Shown in pieces: positions 62,792-64,000 of a stretch of 64,000 nt of DNA (position 1 is the first letter of the stretch; each line of letters starts with the position of its first letter). The translations under genes were made by a program, and so were the position numbers. The DNA comes from an uncultured Flavobacteriaceae bacterium. Its GTDB lineage: Bacteria > Bacteroidota > Bacteroidia > Flavobacteriales > Flavobacteriaceae. Under the pieces are notes generated by a model. That model was not told the DNA's origin. It did no database searches and saw only the letters and a program-made list of their open reading frames with translations. Where the stretch lies: the NCBI GenBank assembly GCA_938029725.1, contig CALHGE010000019.1, positions 1-64,000 of the forward strand, read 5' to 3'.

Positions 62792-62824
62792 GGTGCCGGA
62801 AATACTATTTTCGGCACCTTTTTT
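62792..62824 (+). terminator. Terminator or attenuator between tig and clpP
   Basis: GGTGCCG and CGGCACC form a perfect stem extended by A/T pairs (AAATA/TATTT), followed by a six-T tract. It is positioned to end most tig transcripts before clpP. Confidence 0.82.
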
Positions 62825-62849
62825 GTCTAAAAAAATTGAACAATACCAA

Positions 62850-63530
62850 ATGGATTACGGAAAAGAATTCAAGAATTACGCTATTAATGATCAGGGTATC
62901 AGCAGCATGTATTATGATAAAATCATGAGCAGCATGTACCCTTCTAATATGACTCCTAATATTATCGAAGAGCGCCAACTAAACGCCATTGCTATGGATG
63001 TTTTCTCGAGGCTAATGATGGATCGTATTATTTTTCTTGGAACAGGTATAAACGACCAAGTAGCGAATATCGTACAGGCTCAACTATTGTTCTTAGAGAG
63101 CGCAGATGCCTCTAAAGACATTCAAATTTACATCAACTCGCCTGGTGGCAGTGTTTATGCAGGCTTAGGTATTTACGACACCATGCAGTTTATCAAGCCC
63201 GATGTGGCTACTATTTGTACGGGCATGGCAGCATCTATGGGTGCGGTTCTATTGTGTGCCGGGCAAAAAGGAAAACGTAGCGGTCTTACCCATTCACGAG
63301 TTATGATTCACCAACCAATGGGCGGTGCACAAGGTCAAGCGAGTGATATTGAGATTACAGCTCGTGAGATTGTAAAACTCAAAGAAGAGCTTTATGCAAT
63401 AATCGCTAACCATTCTGGGCAAACTATTGACAAAGTACATGATGATAGTGATAGAGATTATTGGATGAAAGCCGATGAAGCCAAGAAATATGGCATGATC
63501 GATGAGATTTTAGTAAGAGACAAAGACTAA
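62850..63530 (+). CDS. clpP: ATP-dependent Clp protease proteolytic subunit
   Basis: ClpP forms the double-heptamer serine protease that degrades proteins fed by ClpX. The 226-residue product has the catalytic triad Ser129 (TGMAASMGA), His154 (VMIHQPMGG) and Asp203 (DSDRDYWM). I start at the ATG 62850: the frame stays open 36 codons upstream, but that part overlaps tig and runs through the terminator hairpin. The N-terminal 35 residues before the core (MDYGKEFKNYAINDQG) are a lineage-typical extension. clpX follows after 98 bases. Confidence 0.95.
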   Translation: MDYGKEFKNYAINDQGISSMYYDKIMSSMYPSNMTPNIIEERQLNAIAMDVFSRLMMDRIIFLGTGINDQVANIVQAQLLFLESADASKDIQIYINSPGGSVYAGLGIYDTMQFIKPDVATICTGMAASMGAVLLCAGQKGKRSGLTHSRVMIHQPMGGAQGQASDIEITAREIVKLKEELYAIIANHSGQTIDKVHDDSDRDYWMKADEAKKYGMIDEILVRDKD

Positions 63531-63563
63531 ATCCGACTAAAAACTTAATATTATTTCAATCCG

Positions 63564-63600
63564 ACGCTAATTTGATGAACCAAACATCAGTTTCTAGCGT
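63564..63600 (+). promoter_or_regulatory. Two-tier hairpin between clpP and clpX
   Basis: An outer perfect 6-bp stem (ACGCTA/TAGCGT) and an inner 6-bp stem (TTGATG/CATCAG, one wobble pair) enclose a 7-base loop, with small internal loops. There is no T-tract, so it is not a terminator; it may stabilise or process the mRNA between the two genes. Confidence 0.4.
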
Positions 63601-63628
63601 TAGTATCTAGAATAAGGCAGCAATTGTT

Positions 63629-64000
63629 ATGGCAAAAGAAAACTTAGAGTGCTCATTTTGTGGAAGAAAAAAACCTGAAACCAATCTTTTGATTGCAGGT
63701 TTAGACGCCCATATTTGTGACCGTTGTATTGAACAGGCTCATGGTATTGTCGCTGAAGAATCTAAACAGACCAAAACCAACGATTTATCTTCAGAATTGG
63801 TTTTAAAAAAACCCTTAGAAATTAAAGAATTTCTAGATACGTTCATTATTGGTCAAGAACGCACGAAGAAAGTGATGTCAGTTGCCGTGTACAATCATTA
63901 CAAAAGATTGTTACAGCAAAAGACAAAAGAAGATGATATTGAAATTCAAAAAAGTAATATCATTATGGTTGGGCAAACGGGCACTGGAAAAACCCTAATG
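63629..64000 (+). CDS. clpX: ATP-dependent Clp protease ATPase subunit ClpX (5' part)
   Basis: ClpX unfolds substrates and feeds them to ClpP. The visible 124 residues contain the N-terminal zinc-binding domain (CSFC at 8-11 and CDRC at 30-33), the linker, KPLEIKEFLDTFIIGQERTKKVMSVAVYNHYKR, and the Walker A loop GQTGTGKT at 115-122, just before the window edge. The 3' part is outside. It pairs with clpP upstream. Confidence 0.97.
   Translation, partial: MAKENLECSFCGRKKPETNLLIAGLDAHICDRCIEQAHGIVAEESKQTKTNDLSSELVLKKPLEIKEFLDTFIIGQERTKKVMSVAVYNHYKRLLQQKTKEDDIEIQKSNIIMVGQTGTGKTLM

Noticed and set aside
62742-62849. Upstream start for clpP
   Set aside because: It overlaps tig and passes through the terminator; the ClpP N-terminus begins at 62850.

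Overview
The window is an ordinary stretch of chromosome from a member of the Bacteroidota, most likely a marine Flavobacteriaceae (Maribacter/Zobellia/Arenibacter-like; the genus is a guess). The signs are a SusC/SusD outer-membrane uptake pair, the order rpsL-rpsG-fusA-rpsJ-rplC with no tuf, promoters of the Bacteroidota type (TTTG near -33, TAnnTTTG near -7), AT-rich intergenic DNA with few Shine-Dalgarno sites, many short lipoproteins and families such as DUF5723, DUF6089 and DUF1569. I found no tRNA, rRNA, insertion sequence, integrase, prophage or CRISPR array.

Layout. 1-4130 (minus): the str operon and the start of the S10 operon, with a good promoter and a possible RNA leader between rpsJ and rplC. 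4440-15580 (plus): an orphan SusC/SusD pair and a third lipoprotein closed by a strong terminator, then an arylsulfotransferase-like lipoprotein and a large FG-GAP/ASPIC-UnbV lipoprotein. 15827-17492: two tandem paralogous secreted proteins of unknown function, each with its own terminator. 17508-29270: housekeeping genes (rlmB, rhomboid protease, rarA, yjjG-like phosphatase, a degenerate polysaccharide deacetylase, radC, mpl) mixed with unknown envelope proteins. 29357-35932: a cupin and a 2036-residue alpha-2-macroglobulin. 36250-40347: obgE, an unlisted 47-residue membrane protein, a fused hpt-adk gene, and the divergent purK-purE pair. 40512-48945: M3 peptidase, matrixin-like metalloprotease, rhodanese, ECF sigma factor with a small zinc-finger partner, a UbiA-like membrane protein, and gcvP. 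49108-51693: KAS III-like synthase, methyltransferase and glycosyltransferase. 51750-59145 (minus): the envelope-biogenesis block nadK, DUF6089, uppS, bamA and two ompH/skp genes. 59237-64000 (plus): pdxJ, hydrolase, small membrane protein, then tig-clpP-clpX.

How the genes work together. Three blocks read as functional units: translation (rpsL to rplC), outer-membrane assembly (uppS supplies undecaprenyl phosphate, BamA folds barrels, Skp-like OmpH proteins chaperone them), and protein folding and turnover (tig, clpP, clpX). The least explained material is the SusCD/ASST/FG-GAP region, the tandem paralogs at 15.8-17.4 kb, two small membrane proteins, the Lys/Glu-rich secreted protein with its lipoprotein partner, and a pair of related intergenic palindromes at about 40.4 and 50.2 kb. 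Nothing here is a clear new defence or mobile system; the most noteworthy items are the HPRT-Adk fusion, the palindromes, the rpsJ-rplC leader and the unknown envelope genes.
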